Positions 1 to 9,026 of a stretch of DNA of 27,229 bases are shown here, piece after piece. This stretch comes from Batkoa obscura (Eukaryota > Entomophthoromycota > Entomophthoromycetes > Entomophthorales > Batkoaceae): assembly GCA_030770535.1 (NCBI GenBank), contig JASVEC010000237.1, forward strand, positions 1 through 27,229, given 5' to 3'. The translations under genes and the position numbers were made by a program. The notes under the pieces are model-generated. The model had not been told where the DNA came from. It worked only from the letters and a program-made list of their open reading frames with translations, and made no database searches. Within the stretch, counting starts at the first letter, position 1; each line of letters starts with the position of its first letter.

Positions 1-1407
1 CTCTGGGCACCAAGAAGTAACTAAAGATTTGCCATTATAAAACATGCGAATAAAATATTGATTCAAGATGCTATTTTTGCTCTTGCACTTCTTGCTATCC
101 TTTTTCCATAATTCAAATTGAATGTTTGAAGAATAAGGTGGCCAGCGCATTTCAGTAGAGTTCAAGGCACCTAGTAATGGAGTAACTGAGGTATCATGGC
201 CAGAATAGTAATAGATCTTCTTTAATTGACCCATCATTGAATAAGCAGGATGGTTGAAGTCAATGATTTTATCACTTTTCTCGAGATTGGCAATATGAGC
301 CAAAAACTTACGTTTCATTTCTAATAAAAAGGGACCCATTCTTAACTTAGCTAATAATGGGAATTGAGCCTCATTGTCACGATACATGATACGGTATTGT
401 CCATTGGAGGCAATCATGGTATTATCAACCATAGCTGGGGTAACGCAGTTAGTAGGATCTCTCTTTGAACAGATGTTTTTCTTGTTATGACATTTACGAA
501 CTTGGAAAATATCAGTAAAATAAAAGAAATCAAAAGCTCTGTTATACTCAAACTTTCTGGTACTGTTTGAGTCGTACACCATATCTAAGAACTGTTTACG
601 ATCAGGTAAAGTGAAATTCAATAACTCTTTCATTGCTTTTGACTGTGTAATTTTTTTCTCCAAAATAGCAATATTTGGACAATTCTTTGGGTTAGGAACC
701 ATATATTCAATCTCAGCTGGTAAGGTAAAGATAGGTAATTCCAAATTTCGGAATTGAGCTGAATCAAATTGAGTGTTATAATTGAATGGAAACATACCTG
801 ACATTAAAGAGATAGCGGATTGATGGGTACGCCAAACGTCACTAGCACGAACTAAGATATCTTTTTGATTTCCTAACCAATTTTCTTGAATTAAACCTGT
901 CTTTTCATGATAAATCTTTTTTAAGTTTTGTCCTAATTTAACTTGGTAGGCCATTCCTTTTGGAGTTAATTGACCAGCGGAACAATTTCCAGGCCAGAAT
1001 AAACTGGAGTATGGGTTCAAACTACAATAATTGAATGGAGAGACATTAGGGTCACAGCTGTTTTGATAGTATTTGGTGCTTGGTTTGAATGTTAAGTTAT
1101 CAACATGGGATTGTTCCAAAGCACAGCTCCATGGCTCATTTTCATACCCTTCTGGGAGCATATTGTAAGGCGTACGATCACCATGACGATTCATCCATAT
1201 CGATGTAAGTAACTTACCGTTCTTAAACTAACTAAAATTAGATTTTATACTTTTAAGTTGCTAATCAAAGTTTACCATTGGCTGATAAGTGTCTGGATTA
1301 GGTAGTCCAGCTTCACAATAGTTGTAGCCATCAAGTTTGTCATTCTCATAACCTGGGTAGTTGCTGGTTACTACGCCAACAGCTAATAGTAAAAGTAAAT
1401 TTAACAT
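1..1407 (-). CDS. secreted histidine acid phosphatase, PXYLP1/ACPL2-like (3' end outside window)
   Basis: Two exons read on the minus strand: 1407-1276 (44 codons) and 1227-1 (409 codons, still open at the window edge), with a 48-bp GT...AG phase-0 intron at 1275-1228. The protein starts with a hydrophobic signal-peptide-like segment (MLNLLLLLAVGVV), so it is probably exported. The catalytic RHGDRTP motif (residues 58-64, phosphohistidine nucleophile H59) and the second motif YYSGHDTS (H388, D389, proton donor) are both present, so the visible part looks active. The FELWKKD and FYNGKSLVTSWC region and the paired-Cys middle block resemble animal PXYLP1/ACPL2 more than yeast Pho5. The right-hand neighbour at 2198-3772 is a close paralogue in opposite orientation with the same intron position; by comparison about 50 C-terminal residues are missing here. 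The substrate is unknown; scavenging of external phosphate is a reasonable guess. Confidence 0.9.
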
Positions 1408-1468
1408 GGTGTGTTTTTTCTAATTGAATAAAAACAAAGAATTCTTGGTATATTTTTACACATTTATA

Positions 1469-1475
1469 CTTTATA
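1469..1475 (-). promoter_or_regulatory. candidate TATA box of the left phosphatase gene
   Basis: TATAAAG on the minus strand, beginning 68 bp before the ATG at 1407. The paralogue has a TATA-like motif at almost the same distance from its own ATG, which supports both. Confidence 0.4.
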
Positions 1476-1488
1476 ACATTTAAAGTTA

Positions 1489-1649
1489 AGGTGCTATAAG
1501 TTCTAAAAACACCTTGACAGTTCATTTTTCATATTGTTTATTCTTTAATATTTGAATTGTATTAATTTCGGTAAATTTACCCCACATTTTTTGAAGTTTC
1601 ACTTAAGAATAAATATTTTATTTATACTATTATTAAAAGTATAGCACCT
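1489..1649. repeat. 10-bp perfect inverted repeat AGGTGCTATA / TATAGCACCT, 141-bp spacing
   Basis: AGGTGCTATA lies at 1489-1498 and its exact reverse complement at 1640-1649. The arms could be paired binding sites for a regulator of the divergent genes, or the ends of a 161-bp miniature element. No second copy was noticed in the window. Confidence 0.4.
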
Positions 1650-1919
1650 GATTTTGAATAGTGAATATTATTAGAATATTATTGAATTTTTATTCATTAG
1701 TAAGAATTATTTTTTCAGCATTTTAAAATAAGTGCCTCTATATTACCTCTGATTTTTAGCATACTAATAAGAGTTGTTACAATTGGGCTTTCAATTCTTT
1801 TTTACATATCATAATAATAGATCATTATTATTATAAATACTACGAGACTAAAATTGAACTAAAAAATATTAATTTAATAAAATAAACCAATTTTTAAATT
1901 GATCAACATGAATAATATC

Positions 1920-1989
1920 AAGTTATCTACTATATAAAGTGATTTCGTTTCAAAAATTAATAATTTCACTTAATAATTTAAGATAACTT
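1920..1989. repeat. nested inverted repeat, potential stem-loop
   Basis: AAGTTATCT at 1920-1928 pairs with AGATAACTT at 1981-1989. Inside it AAGTGATT (about 1937) roughly pairs with AATTTCACTT (about 1962). Just after it, TTCCCTTTATAAAAAGGGAA is a second small hairpin. The role is unknown. Confidence 0.35.
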
Positions 1990-2122
1990 CCCTTTATAAA
2001 AAGGGAAATAAAGTGATTTATTGAGAATTAAAGCAAAAAAGTCAATATAATAAAGGTCATGCTAATTCAATTCTATTCTTCAAGGATTCAAAGTTCGAGT
2101 TGAAAATATTTTATAGAGAAGA

Positions 2123-2130
2123 TATAAAAA
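2123..2130 (+). promoter_or_regulatory. candidate TATA box of the right phosphatase gene
   Basis: TATAAAAA, about 70 bp before the ATG at 2198, mirrors the position of the TATA-like motif of the left gene. Confidence 0.45.
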
Positions 2131-2197
2131 TAGTTTTTATAATAACTAATATAAAAAGAAACGTAAATACGTCAAAAATCTTTATTACTTTTGCAAA

Positions 2198-3772
2198 ATG
2201 TTGGTTAACAACCTTTTAATTTTAACTAGTTTAGTATTAGTTAACGCTGAGTTTGATGCACCTGCATCTGATCAACTTACAGGTGGATACACTTACTGTG
2301 AAGCTGGTTTACCAAACCCTGAAACTTACAAACCTTTGGTAATTCAATTAAATAGTAACAAAAGTAACATAAATTAATTGATTTTTATACTTTAGTTTAA
2401 AGATGGTAAATTAATCACTACCATATGGATGGGACGTCATGGTGATCGTACTCCTATCAATTATTTACCACAAGGTCATGAGAAAGATGCCTGGAATTGT
2501 GCTTTAGAACAAACCCATGTCCACAACGTAACCTTTGTTCAAAGTACTAAATATTTTAAGAACAGTTGTAATCCTGCCGATTCCCCATTTAACTACTGTA
2601 GTTTAAACCCTTACTCCAGCCTATACTGGCCAGGTAGCTGTTCCACCGGCCAATTGACACCTAAGGGTATGGCTTATCAATTTAAGTTGGGCCAAAACTT
2701 AAATAAAATCTACATTGAACAACTGAAATTCTTAAACAAAGACTGGCACTCAGCCAAGAAGGATGTGTTTGTTAGAGCTACTGATGTATGGCGTACACAT
2801 CAATCTGCTATCTCTTTAATGTCGGGTATGTTCCCATATAATTATAACCAACAATTTACTCCTCAACAGTTCAAAAAGTACGAATTACCTATCTATTCTT
2901 TACCAACTGAAACTGAATACATTTTACCTAACCCAAAGAATTGTCCTAACTTAGCAAACTTGGAGTTAAAAGTACGTGAATCCGTCCCAATGCAAAAGTT
3001 ATTAAATCAGACTTTAGTTGATAGAAAAAACTTTTTATCAATTGTAGTTGATAGCAATACTACCAAGCGTGTAGAATACGCTAAAGCCTATGATTTTGCT
3101 TATTTCACTGATATCTTACAGGCTAGAACCTGCCATAAAATGCCAGCTATCTGTAACCTTAAAGATGGCTCCAAATGCGTTACCCAAGAGATTATTGATA
3201 ACACTATGGTTGCTGGAAATACTCAATATCGTTTATTGTTCCGTGATAATGAACACCAATTCCCAAGCTTAGCTAAATTAAGAATGGGTGCCTTTTTATT
3301 AGAAATGAAGCGTACTCTATTATCCCACGTTGCTAAGAACATTGATAGTAAGAAACTTGTTGATTATAATCATAGTAGCATCAAACAAATGGGTGAATTA
3401 AAGAAATTGTACTATTACTCCGCCCATGATACCTCCATCATTCCATTGTTAGGTGCTATCAATGCCACCGATATGCGCTGGCCACCATACTCTTCCAACA
3501 TGCAATTTGAGTTGTGGAAGAAGGATTGCACTTCTAAAGATTTAGACCAATTCCATTTGAGAGCTTTTTATAATGGAAACCCATTAATAACTTCTTGGTG
3601 TAATGGTACCTGTAAACTTACTAGCTTCTTGAACTTTTTAGATAAGAAATTGAATCTTATTGGTGGTTTTGAAGCTTACTTAGAAGAATCTATTACAAGC
3701 AAGCCTTTCAACTTAGTTGAAGAATGCTTTAAAGATGTCATTACTACACCTAACCCTAATGGCACTTCTTAA
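2198..3772 (+). CDS. secreted histidine acid phosphatase, PXYLP1/ACPL2-like (complete)
   Basis: Two exons, 2198-2338 (47 codons) and 2396-3772, with a 57-bp phase-0 intron (2339-2395, GTAATT...TTTAG), give 505 residues. Residues 1-17 form a signal peptide (MLVNNLLILTSLVLVNA), so the enzyme is probably secreted or vacuolar. It has the histidine phosphatase signature RHGDRTP (residues 61-67, nucleophile H62) and SAHDTS (H391, D392, proton donor). A Cys-rich stretch (CHKMPAIC...KC, about 293-308) and FELW/FYNG near the end match the PXYLP1/ACPL2 branch of the family. Several N-x-S/T sites (NVT, NQT, NTT, NHS, NAT, NGT) fit passage through the secretory route. The first in-frame ATG of exon 2 (2429) lies right at the catalytic motif and is not the true start. 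It is the paralogue of the gene at 1-1407 and shares its promoter. The natural substrate cannot be read from sequence. Confidence 0.93.
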
Positions 3773-3794
3773 GATTAAGAGCTATTCTGTTACC

Positions 3795-3800
3795 AATAAA
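3795..3800 (+). terminator. candidate poly(A) signal of the right phosphatase gene
   Basis: AATAAA begins 23 bp after the stop codon. In such A+T-rich DNA the motif is common, so support is weak. Confidence 0.3.
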
Positions 3801-3933
3801 TAAACTAGTGTTTTTAGATCAATGCTTCAATCTCAAACCTTACTATATATAGAGCTAACCAAAAATTTTAAAAATACTAAAAAAAATGAACAGATAGCTT
3901 TTTTGTTTCAAATTAAATTGTAAAAAGTTTATA

Positions 3934-3978
3934 CACTTAAAAAATGGAAGTGATGAAATCAAAAAAATATCCTTATAT
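3934..3978 (-). mobile_element. M107 miniature element, half copy
   Basis: Matches only the ATAT-end half of the 107-bp element in reverse orientation (CACTTAAAAAATGG... to ATATCCTTATAT). The other half is absent. Confidence 0.5.
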
Positions 3979-4179
3979 TATTATTATTATAATTTAATAT
4001 AATTGATCAAAAGCTGATAAGAATCTATTAATAGTTTATTATAAGTTATAATATTATATTAATAAAACTTTTATATCTAATTTCTAATTTTTTTATATTT
4101 TTTATCAGCTAATAGAAACTAATATTTTTTGTTATTGTTTTTTAAAAAAAGTTTTTATAAAAATTAGTTTACTTTTTAA

Positions 4180-4320
4180 ATATGGAGGTGTCCGAATTAG
4201 TTTCATTTCCATTAATTTTGAAAAATTTTATACTTTAAAACTTTGATTAAAATTCTATAAAAATAAATTCTCTATTAAAAAGCAAAAGTACCTGACACAG
4301 CTTTAAATTATTTTATCATT
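4180..4320 (+). mobile_element. family-B miniature element, copy 1
   Basis: Begins TATGGAGGTGTCCGAATTAG and is colinear for about 140 bp with 17982-18120, including CAAAAGTACCTGACACAG near the right end. Its left end resembles the M107 terminus. It directly abuts an M107 copy at 4324. Confidence 0.6.
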
Positions 4321-4323
4321 ATC

Positions 4324-4430
4324 TTATGGGGATGTATTTTTGTGTTTAAGAATTTTACTAACAAATTTTCCGCTTAAACAGCGCTTAAAAAATGGAAAAA
4401 ATAACGAAGTCAAAAAAAACACTCTCGTAT
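4324..4430 (-). mobile_element. M107 miniature element
   Basis: 107 bp with ends TTATGGGGATGT and ACACTCTCGTAT. Its 35-codon element frame is open in the minus direction, although the initial ATG has become ACG. Confidence 0.75.
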
Positions 4431-4580
4431 AATAGTTTCAATTTGTTCATCTTTAGTTTTTTTTGTATTTTTAATGATAGGTTGTAACGTTAATATTTTA
4501 TTACCATTATTACTTATTTTTGAATAATCATATTGATTTTTACTTATATTAAATCTAAAGCTTTTACATTCACCAAAAGA

Positions 4581-4687
4581 ATATGGGGATGTATTTCTGT
4601 ATTTAAGAATTTTGCTAATAATTTTTCCGCTCAAATGGCGCTTAAAAGATGGAAAAAATGATGAAGCCAAAAAAAACACCCCCATAT
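4581..4687 (-). mobile_element. M107 miniature element
   Basis: 107 bp with well-kept ends ATATGGGGATGT and ACACCCCCATAT. The full element frame is open on the minus strand, ending KNTSPY before running into flanking DNA. Confidence 0.85.
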
Positions 4688-5339
4688 ACTGAAGCTATAG
4701 TTAATAATAATGCTAACTCTTATTTTTTATTTTTTATTTTTTATTTCCCTTAAAACACTAATTTTATACATTGCTTGATTAAGTTTATTATTGATAATAA
4801 TAAACTTTAATTATACTTTTTTTATTAGGAAACCTCATAAACTCTGGGTTATTTTAAATAGTTGTTAAAATTGATACAAATAAATTATAACGCTTATATA
4901 ATGTGCTTTTCCCTATTATATTAAAATTTTTAAAAATTCCATTTCGAAGTTTAACTATAAAAGTTTGGGTTTCGTCTTAATTTCAATAAAAAATAAAGTC
5001 AAATAACTATATGTAAATATATTATATATCTATCAAATATTTAATAAAAGTAGTATAAGCCATATGGTTATTTTTTTTAATCGTATAAAAAAACAAAACA
5101 ATTGGAATAAATTTTTTAAGTAGAAAATATATGATTTTAAGCTTCTCAAACTTACAGTCATATATTAAGGGCTCATAAATTTAAAAACTTAAAATTTGGA
5201 TTAATCTTTAACTAAATTCTAAAATCAATTTGGACATCACCATACATTATAATTATATTTAACATTATTAAAATGTAACCTTGTACCAAATACTTTATTA
5301 TTAAAAAAGATCGTTCTACCAGCTTTATAATTATTCATA

Positions 5340-5446
5340 ATATGGGGATGTATTTTTGTGTTTAAGAATTTGACTAACAAATTTTCCGCTTAAATGGCGC
5401 TTAAAAAATGGAAAAAATAATGAAGTCAAAAAAAACACTCTCATAT
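5340..5446 (-). mobile_element. M107 miniature element
   Basis: 107 bp, ends ATATGGGGATGT and ACACTCTCATAT. The element frame is open on the minus strand. Confidence 0.85.
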
Positions 5447-5504
5447 AATAACTATTAAATTACTTAAAAAACTAATTAAAGTTTTGGAATCGGTTTATTA
5501 TAAT

Positions 5505-5730
5505 TCATATAAGCTTTTTATTTAAATTTGCTATAAAGATTTATGTTAGTTATAAAAATGTTATTTTTTTGTTTTAATGACTATATTTGGTAATTATAAT
5601 AAAAAATTATTATTATTGTATTCCTTATATATAACTACTTAATTAAGATATGATTTTTTTAATACAATAATCATAGTCTTTTATACAAACTTTATAATAA
5701 TACTATCTATTTTATTTGTTTTAGACATTT
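5505..5730 (-). repeat. old truncated relative of LR461
   Basis: Colinear with 19160-19300 (for example GCTTTTTATTTAAATTTGCT, AATTATAATAAAAAAT, CTACTTAATTAAG). It ends in TAATACTATCTATTTTATTT, which matches the interior of LR461 in reverse orientation. LR461 copy 1 starts a few bases later in the opposite direction. Confidence 0.5.
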
Positions 5731-5736
5731 TGACTA

Positions 5737-6197
5737 TGTGGAATCTGGTACTCAGTGGTTAGAGTCAAAAGCAGTTTTTGGTTGATCAGCTAGTCGTAAG
5801 TCGAAAGGTCTTAGTTCATGTAACTAAGATAGACTTGAATTATGAATAATAACATGTAATAGACTATAGACTATGTAAGACAAATATGATAAATAGTATT
5901 ACTGTAAAATCTATGTAAAACACTATTATAAAGATTTAATAGCTTTATTAAAAGTATAGTACTGGGGAATGATTCAACTAAAAAGCCTCAAGTTATTATG
6001 TTGAAGAAGATCTTTTATACTCTAAGTATGAATATCAAAATGGGGAGATAATGTTCTTCATGATATGAAGTTAGGGATTCTCGTAGTAAACCAAAATAAA
6101 AGGTTCGGGACTGATTGTATCTGAACTCAAGAACACAACAGCTTGGGCGATTGTTATGCTATAATTAACCATAGGACTGACAAAGCGATATTTCACA
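5737..6197 (+). repeat. LR461 dispersed repeat, copy 1
   Basis: 461 bp, TGTGGAATCTGG... to ...GCGATATTTCACA. The ends form a short inverted repeat of type TGTGAAAT/ATTTCACA. The first roughly 360 bp are almost identical to copies 2 and 4, but the last roughly 65 bp match the otherwise divergent copy 3. It contains no open reading frame of note. A solo LTR (TG...CA ends, constant length) or a non-autonomous inverted-repeat transposon would both fit. Confidence 0.8.
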
Positions 6198-6520
6198 CCA
6201 GGATAATAATATTAAACATTTTAAAGTTGTATTTTTTAAAAAGTTAATCATAAATTTATTTTGAATAAGTGTGTCTTAAGACTATTTTCCAGACTTAAGC
6301 TTTGAAAAATATCTGCTATTTTAGTTTTTTTAAAATATTCTGAAATCCATATACCTTTTTTAATATTCTGATATTTTACACATATATGTCTGATCATCCA
6401 ACTTGAATATTTAAAAATCAAACAACTTACCAAAAAAATCCTAATAAAACTCTGGATGAGACATATAGATAAAATTTTAAAACTAAAAATTAAAAATACT
6501 ATTTATTTAACAAAGGAGAG

Positions 6521-6892
6521 TTATTTTTTATTTTGTTCATCTAACAAATCATTAAAGAAAGGAATTACAATAGTAATGGATAAGAGACTAGCACCTAAAT
6601 CAACCTTAGCACTATGATATGCTTCGCTAAGTAGCTATACCACAATACCCTAAATCTGCCACTCCGAAGCCTTATCTAATAACACTTGTCTTTTTGGTTG
6701 TAGGCATAGAGATGGCTTTCTATCATGTAGATTTGTGGATTGCCTATACAACAGTTTTTTGGATTGCGTATGGATCTATCTTCTGAATTGGTCCTCTACT
6801 CAATCCCGGCAATCAGATTTTATTTTCAACTTGATTTGTAGTTTACTATCCGAAGTATCTGATTTCTTTTCATTGTTCTCGGATTTTACAAC
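6521..6892 (-). mobile_element. hAT-family transposase relic (C-terminal half fragment)
   Basis: A single minus-strand frame of 124 codons, interrupted by four in-frame stops, reads as a decayed protein. From its conserved Trp (SEWQI) to VIPFFNDLLD, 41 positions align without gaps to the typical hAT block W...LL.P...AT..LS......S.VIP..N.LLD. This is from memory of the family. Upstream, a piece containing RQSTNLHDR is in the right place for the RWNST-type block. The fragment ends soon after the block, so the usual hAT dimerisation tail is missing, and no terminal inverted repeats or target duplication were recognised. Base composition here is visibly less A+T-rich than around it, which fits an inserted foreign gene. 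It is a dead fragment. Confidence 0.5.
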
Positions 6893-7337
6893 TTGAATTC
6901 TTTATAGAACTTCTATGATGTAAATTTCGAAGCTATTGACTCTCCACTCTCAGTGTCTACTTTAATATTCCAATAGAAAACTTTATTTTTTAGGTAATAT
7001 AGACATATACTCACGCTTGCGTCTAGATCTAAAAAAGGCGCTAAATGGTCATATAGTCTTTGTCTCTTTCGTGGCGCCTATAGGGCGGGATACAATTTAA
7101 ACTTTTTCTAAATATTGACTTTCTTGAAATAAATCACTGCCTTGTTTTTATTGGCTTAGTATGTTTAAAAAAGCTAACTTTATTTATCTAATTAAATCCA
7201 AATTCTACTTTCAATAGTTCCTAAGAATAAGAATATATAATACCATTTAATAATAAAAACACGGACATCAATGTTGTTTTGCTTAGAAACTCACAATAAC
7301 AATATACTTTGCATAGCGCGAACAAAATGTATGTCAA
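6893..7337. other. unassigned region between hAT relic and Zn2Cys6 gene
   Basis: Slightly richer in G+C than its surroundings around 7010-7095 (GGCGCC, GGGCGGG). Short coding-like pieces occur on the minus strand but no frame stays open. It may be further remains of the hAT element (N-terminal part) or plain 3' flank of the gene at 7338. Confidence 0.3.
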
Positions 7338-8969
7338 CTAAAGTATAGATGATTTAATTTCTTTAATTAAACCGGCATTTGCTTTGGAATGAATAGAAGC
7401 CAACTGGGAGGCATTTAAAGCATCAAATCTTTTTAAACAGGTTTGGTAAATAGTTTCAACGATAGATTTATCGTCCAAAAGATATTGGTTTCTCAGTAAA
7501 AATACAATAGGTTGTGAAAAGAATGCATAAACAAATTGTGGTAAGTAAGTTGGATGTATAGCATCAAAAGAAATTATCAGCAGCTTGCAATAAGACACGA
7601 TGTTGACCATAATGGGATAGGTAAGGGAGTTCAAGGGTGTTTTGGAATGATAAAAAAACAAAGAATTGATGAAATATTTAATGAAATTATTACAAACCTG
7701 GACTAATAATTGAATGTTTTTTATATGTTCTTGACTTTCTGAATCCTTGTGAACTTCATACAAGTACTCCAGTTTAGTTATTGCAAGAGTGTACAACTGT
7801 TCTTGTTTAAGAATAAGCTTATGAGTGATCCCAACTAAATCTTGAAATCGAAGGGAGATAGGCTGGTTTTTGAGTTGATGTAAGCAGTATACCGTATTAT
7901 TGAAACCTGCCAAAAAATCCGAGAAGATAAGACTTGAGACAAAGATTAAATCATGATCGTGATAATCAGTAATAATTTGAGTTAAAGTAGCCTTTTTCAA
8001 AGTCAAATAAATTTGTAAATTGCTTGTTGTTAATTTGGCTGGAATTGGAATAAACCCAAAGCTTACAAGGGAGGTGACGCAGCCAATAAACAATAATTGG
8101 CAGTAAGCCAATTGGCGTTGTAATTGAAGTTCCTTACTGACACCTTTAAAACTAAATGGTAATCCAATTAATTTTGCTGTATTTAAACACCAGTGAATAA
8201 TTTTAAACAATAAGTTAGTGACCCATTTAAACTCATGTAGATTATAAATAATGATTAGCAACGCCTGTAAGTTCTGTAGAGTTGGTGCCAAATTAATTAA
8301 ACTATAGCATAATGACTTCAATTCGCTTTCAAAATACTCTACAGTCCTTATACTTGCTGTATCTTTTTTATGTATAATTCCACTGCACCATATTGCTAAC
8401 TTCAGTATTTCGCTTTTATTATGTATATCAAAATTTTCTTTTTGAAACAACATACAATATTTTTGATTATTTAAAAAATAAGTTACTGCATCTGATAAAA
8501 TAGTTTCAAATACATTGTAGTTTATGTTTGGCTTTGGTAGTAAACTTAGTTTTGGACGAATTACACCACTTGAAACCATTTCTGAAAACTTAATAATCAA
8601 GTTGGTACTATTGTTATTACTTCTGGCATCGGGGTATTGCAAGATAGTTAAAATATTATGTAAAGCGTAAAAATCTTTTACATTAAATAAACTATTTATT
8701 GGATTATTAATAGTTCTTATTTCTTTAACTATTGCATACCGATTTGTTTTTTTATCTTCCACTTTCTTATCTGTTTGTTTAAACTTAATGATCCCTTTAT
8801 CCATAAAATAAAGCTTATTTTTCTTCTTTAGTTCTCGGGTAAACGTACATTTTAAGTTACTTTTGATACATTTTTTACAGCTTGGGAGCGTTCGATCACA
8901 TCCTATGTTTTTTGTAGCACATTGATCACATCGGTTAGACGTCCTTGTTATTTGTAAATTGTCTACCAT
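7338..8969 (-). CDS. Zn2Cys6 fungal transcription factor
   Basis: An intronless minus-strand gene of 543 residues from the ATG at 8969. The N-terminus carries a binuclear zinc cluster of spacing C-x2-C-x6-C-x6-C-x2-C-x6-C (cysteines 14, 17, 24, 31, 34, 41), followed by a basic linker (RELKKKNK), the classical DNA-binding unit of fungal regulators. The remaining 480 residues are helix-rich, of the size expected for the fungal-specific middle domain, but I recognise no subgroup. An in-frame ATG at 9008 would add 13 hydrophobic residues (MNFLLLRIFLSFE). I prefer 8969 because a TATA-like box (9021-9026) is too close to 9008 and because the zinc cluster usually sits near the start. Target genes are unknown; no neighbour suggests a regulon. 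Confidence 0.88.
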   Translation of the reverse strand: MVDNLQITRTSNRCDQCATKNIGCDRTLPSCKKCIKSNLKCTFTRELKKKNKLYFMDKGIIKFKQTDKKVEDKKTNRYAIVKEIRTINNPINSLFNVKDFYALHNILTILQYPDARSNNNSTNLIIKFSEMVSSGVIRPKLSLLPKPNINYNVFETILSDAVTYFLNNQKYCMLFQKENFDIHNKSEILKLAIWCSGIIHKKDTASIRTVEYFESELKSLCYSLINLAPTLQNLQALLIIIYNLHEFKWVTNLLFKIIHWCLNTAKLIGLPFSFKGVSKELQLQRQLAYCQLLFIGCVTSLVSFGFIPIPAKLTTSNLQIYLTLKKATLTQIITDYHDHDLIFVSSLIFSDFLAGFNNTVYCLHQLKNQPISLRFQDLVGITHKLILKQEQLYTLAITKLEYLYEVHKDSESQEHIKNIQLLVQVCNNFIKYFINSLFFYHSKTPLNSLTYPIMVNIVSYCKLLIISFDAIHPTYLPQFVYAFFSQPIVFLLRNQYLLDDKSIVETIYQTCLKRFDALNASQLASIHSKANAGLIKEIKSSIL

Positions 8970-9020
8970 TTCAAAAGAAAGAAAGATCCTGAGTAGTAAA
9001 AAGTTCAATTTAGTTGTTCT

Positions 9021-9026
9021 TTATAC
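9021..9026 (-). promoter_or_regulatory. candidate TATA box of the Zn2Cys6 gene
   Basis: TATAAA on the minus strand, 52-57 bp before the preferred ATG at 8969 and only 13 bp before the alternative ATG at 9008. This favours the shorter protein. Confidence 0.4.

Larger units (their letters stand above)
1408..2197. promoter_or_regulatory. shared divergent promoter region of the phosphatase pair
   Basis: This 790-bp A+T-rich gap separates the two start codons of the head-to-head phosphatase genes. It contains both candidate TATA boxes, one widely spaced 10-bp inverted repeat (1489-1649) and one nested inverted repeat (1920-1989). I see no open reading frame of note. Co-regulation of the pair through this region is inference. 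Confidence 0.5.
3773..6520. other. gene-free repeat region
   Basis: About 2.7 kb without a convincing gene. It holds four M107 copies (3934, 4324, 4581, 5340), one family-B element (4180), an old relative of LR461 (5505-5730) and LR461 copy 1 (5737). Stretches 4690-5335 and 6200-6500 show only A+T-rich sequence. Confidence 0.6.

Noticed and set aside
3090-3272. 60-codon plus-strand frame
   Set aside because: Out-of-frame shadow inside the phosphatase coding region.
4410-4685. 91-codon minus-strand frame
   Set aside because: It is the frame of the M107 copy at 4581-4687 running by chance into flanking A+T DNA and into the edge of another copy; it is not a gene.
5737-5870. LR461 head as a functional tRNA gene
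   Set aside because: D-arm and T-arm analogues exist, but there is no 7-bp acceptor stem and no anticodon loop with T at position 33; the sequence is repeated as part of a 461-bp unit.
6248-6433. 61-codon minus-strand frame
   Set aside because: A+T-driven open stretch with no family features and no supporting context.
6712-6860. Plus-strand reading (MAFYHVDLWIAYTTVF...) in which TGA falls at Trp-like places, hinting at a mitochondrial insert or altered code
   Set aside because: It is antisense to the hAT-like frame, which gives a much better family match; it resembles no mitochondrial protein I know.
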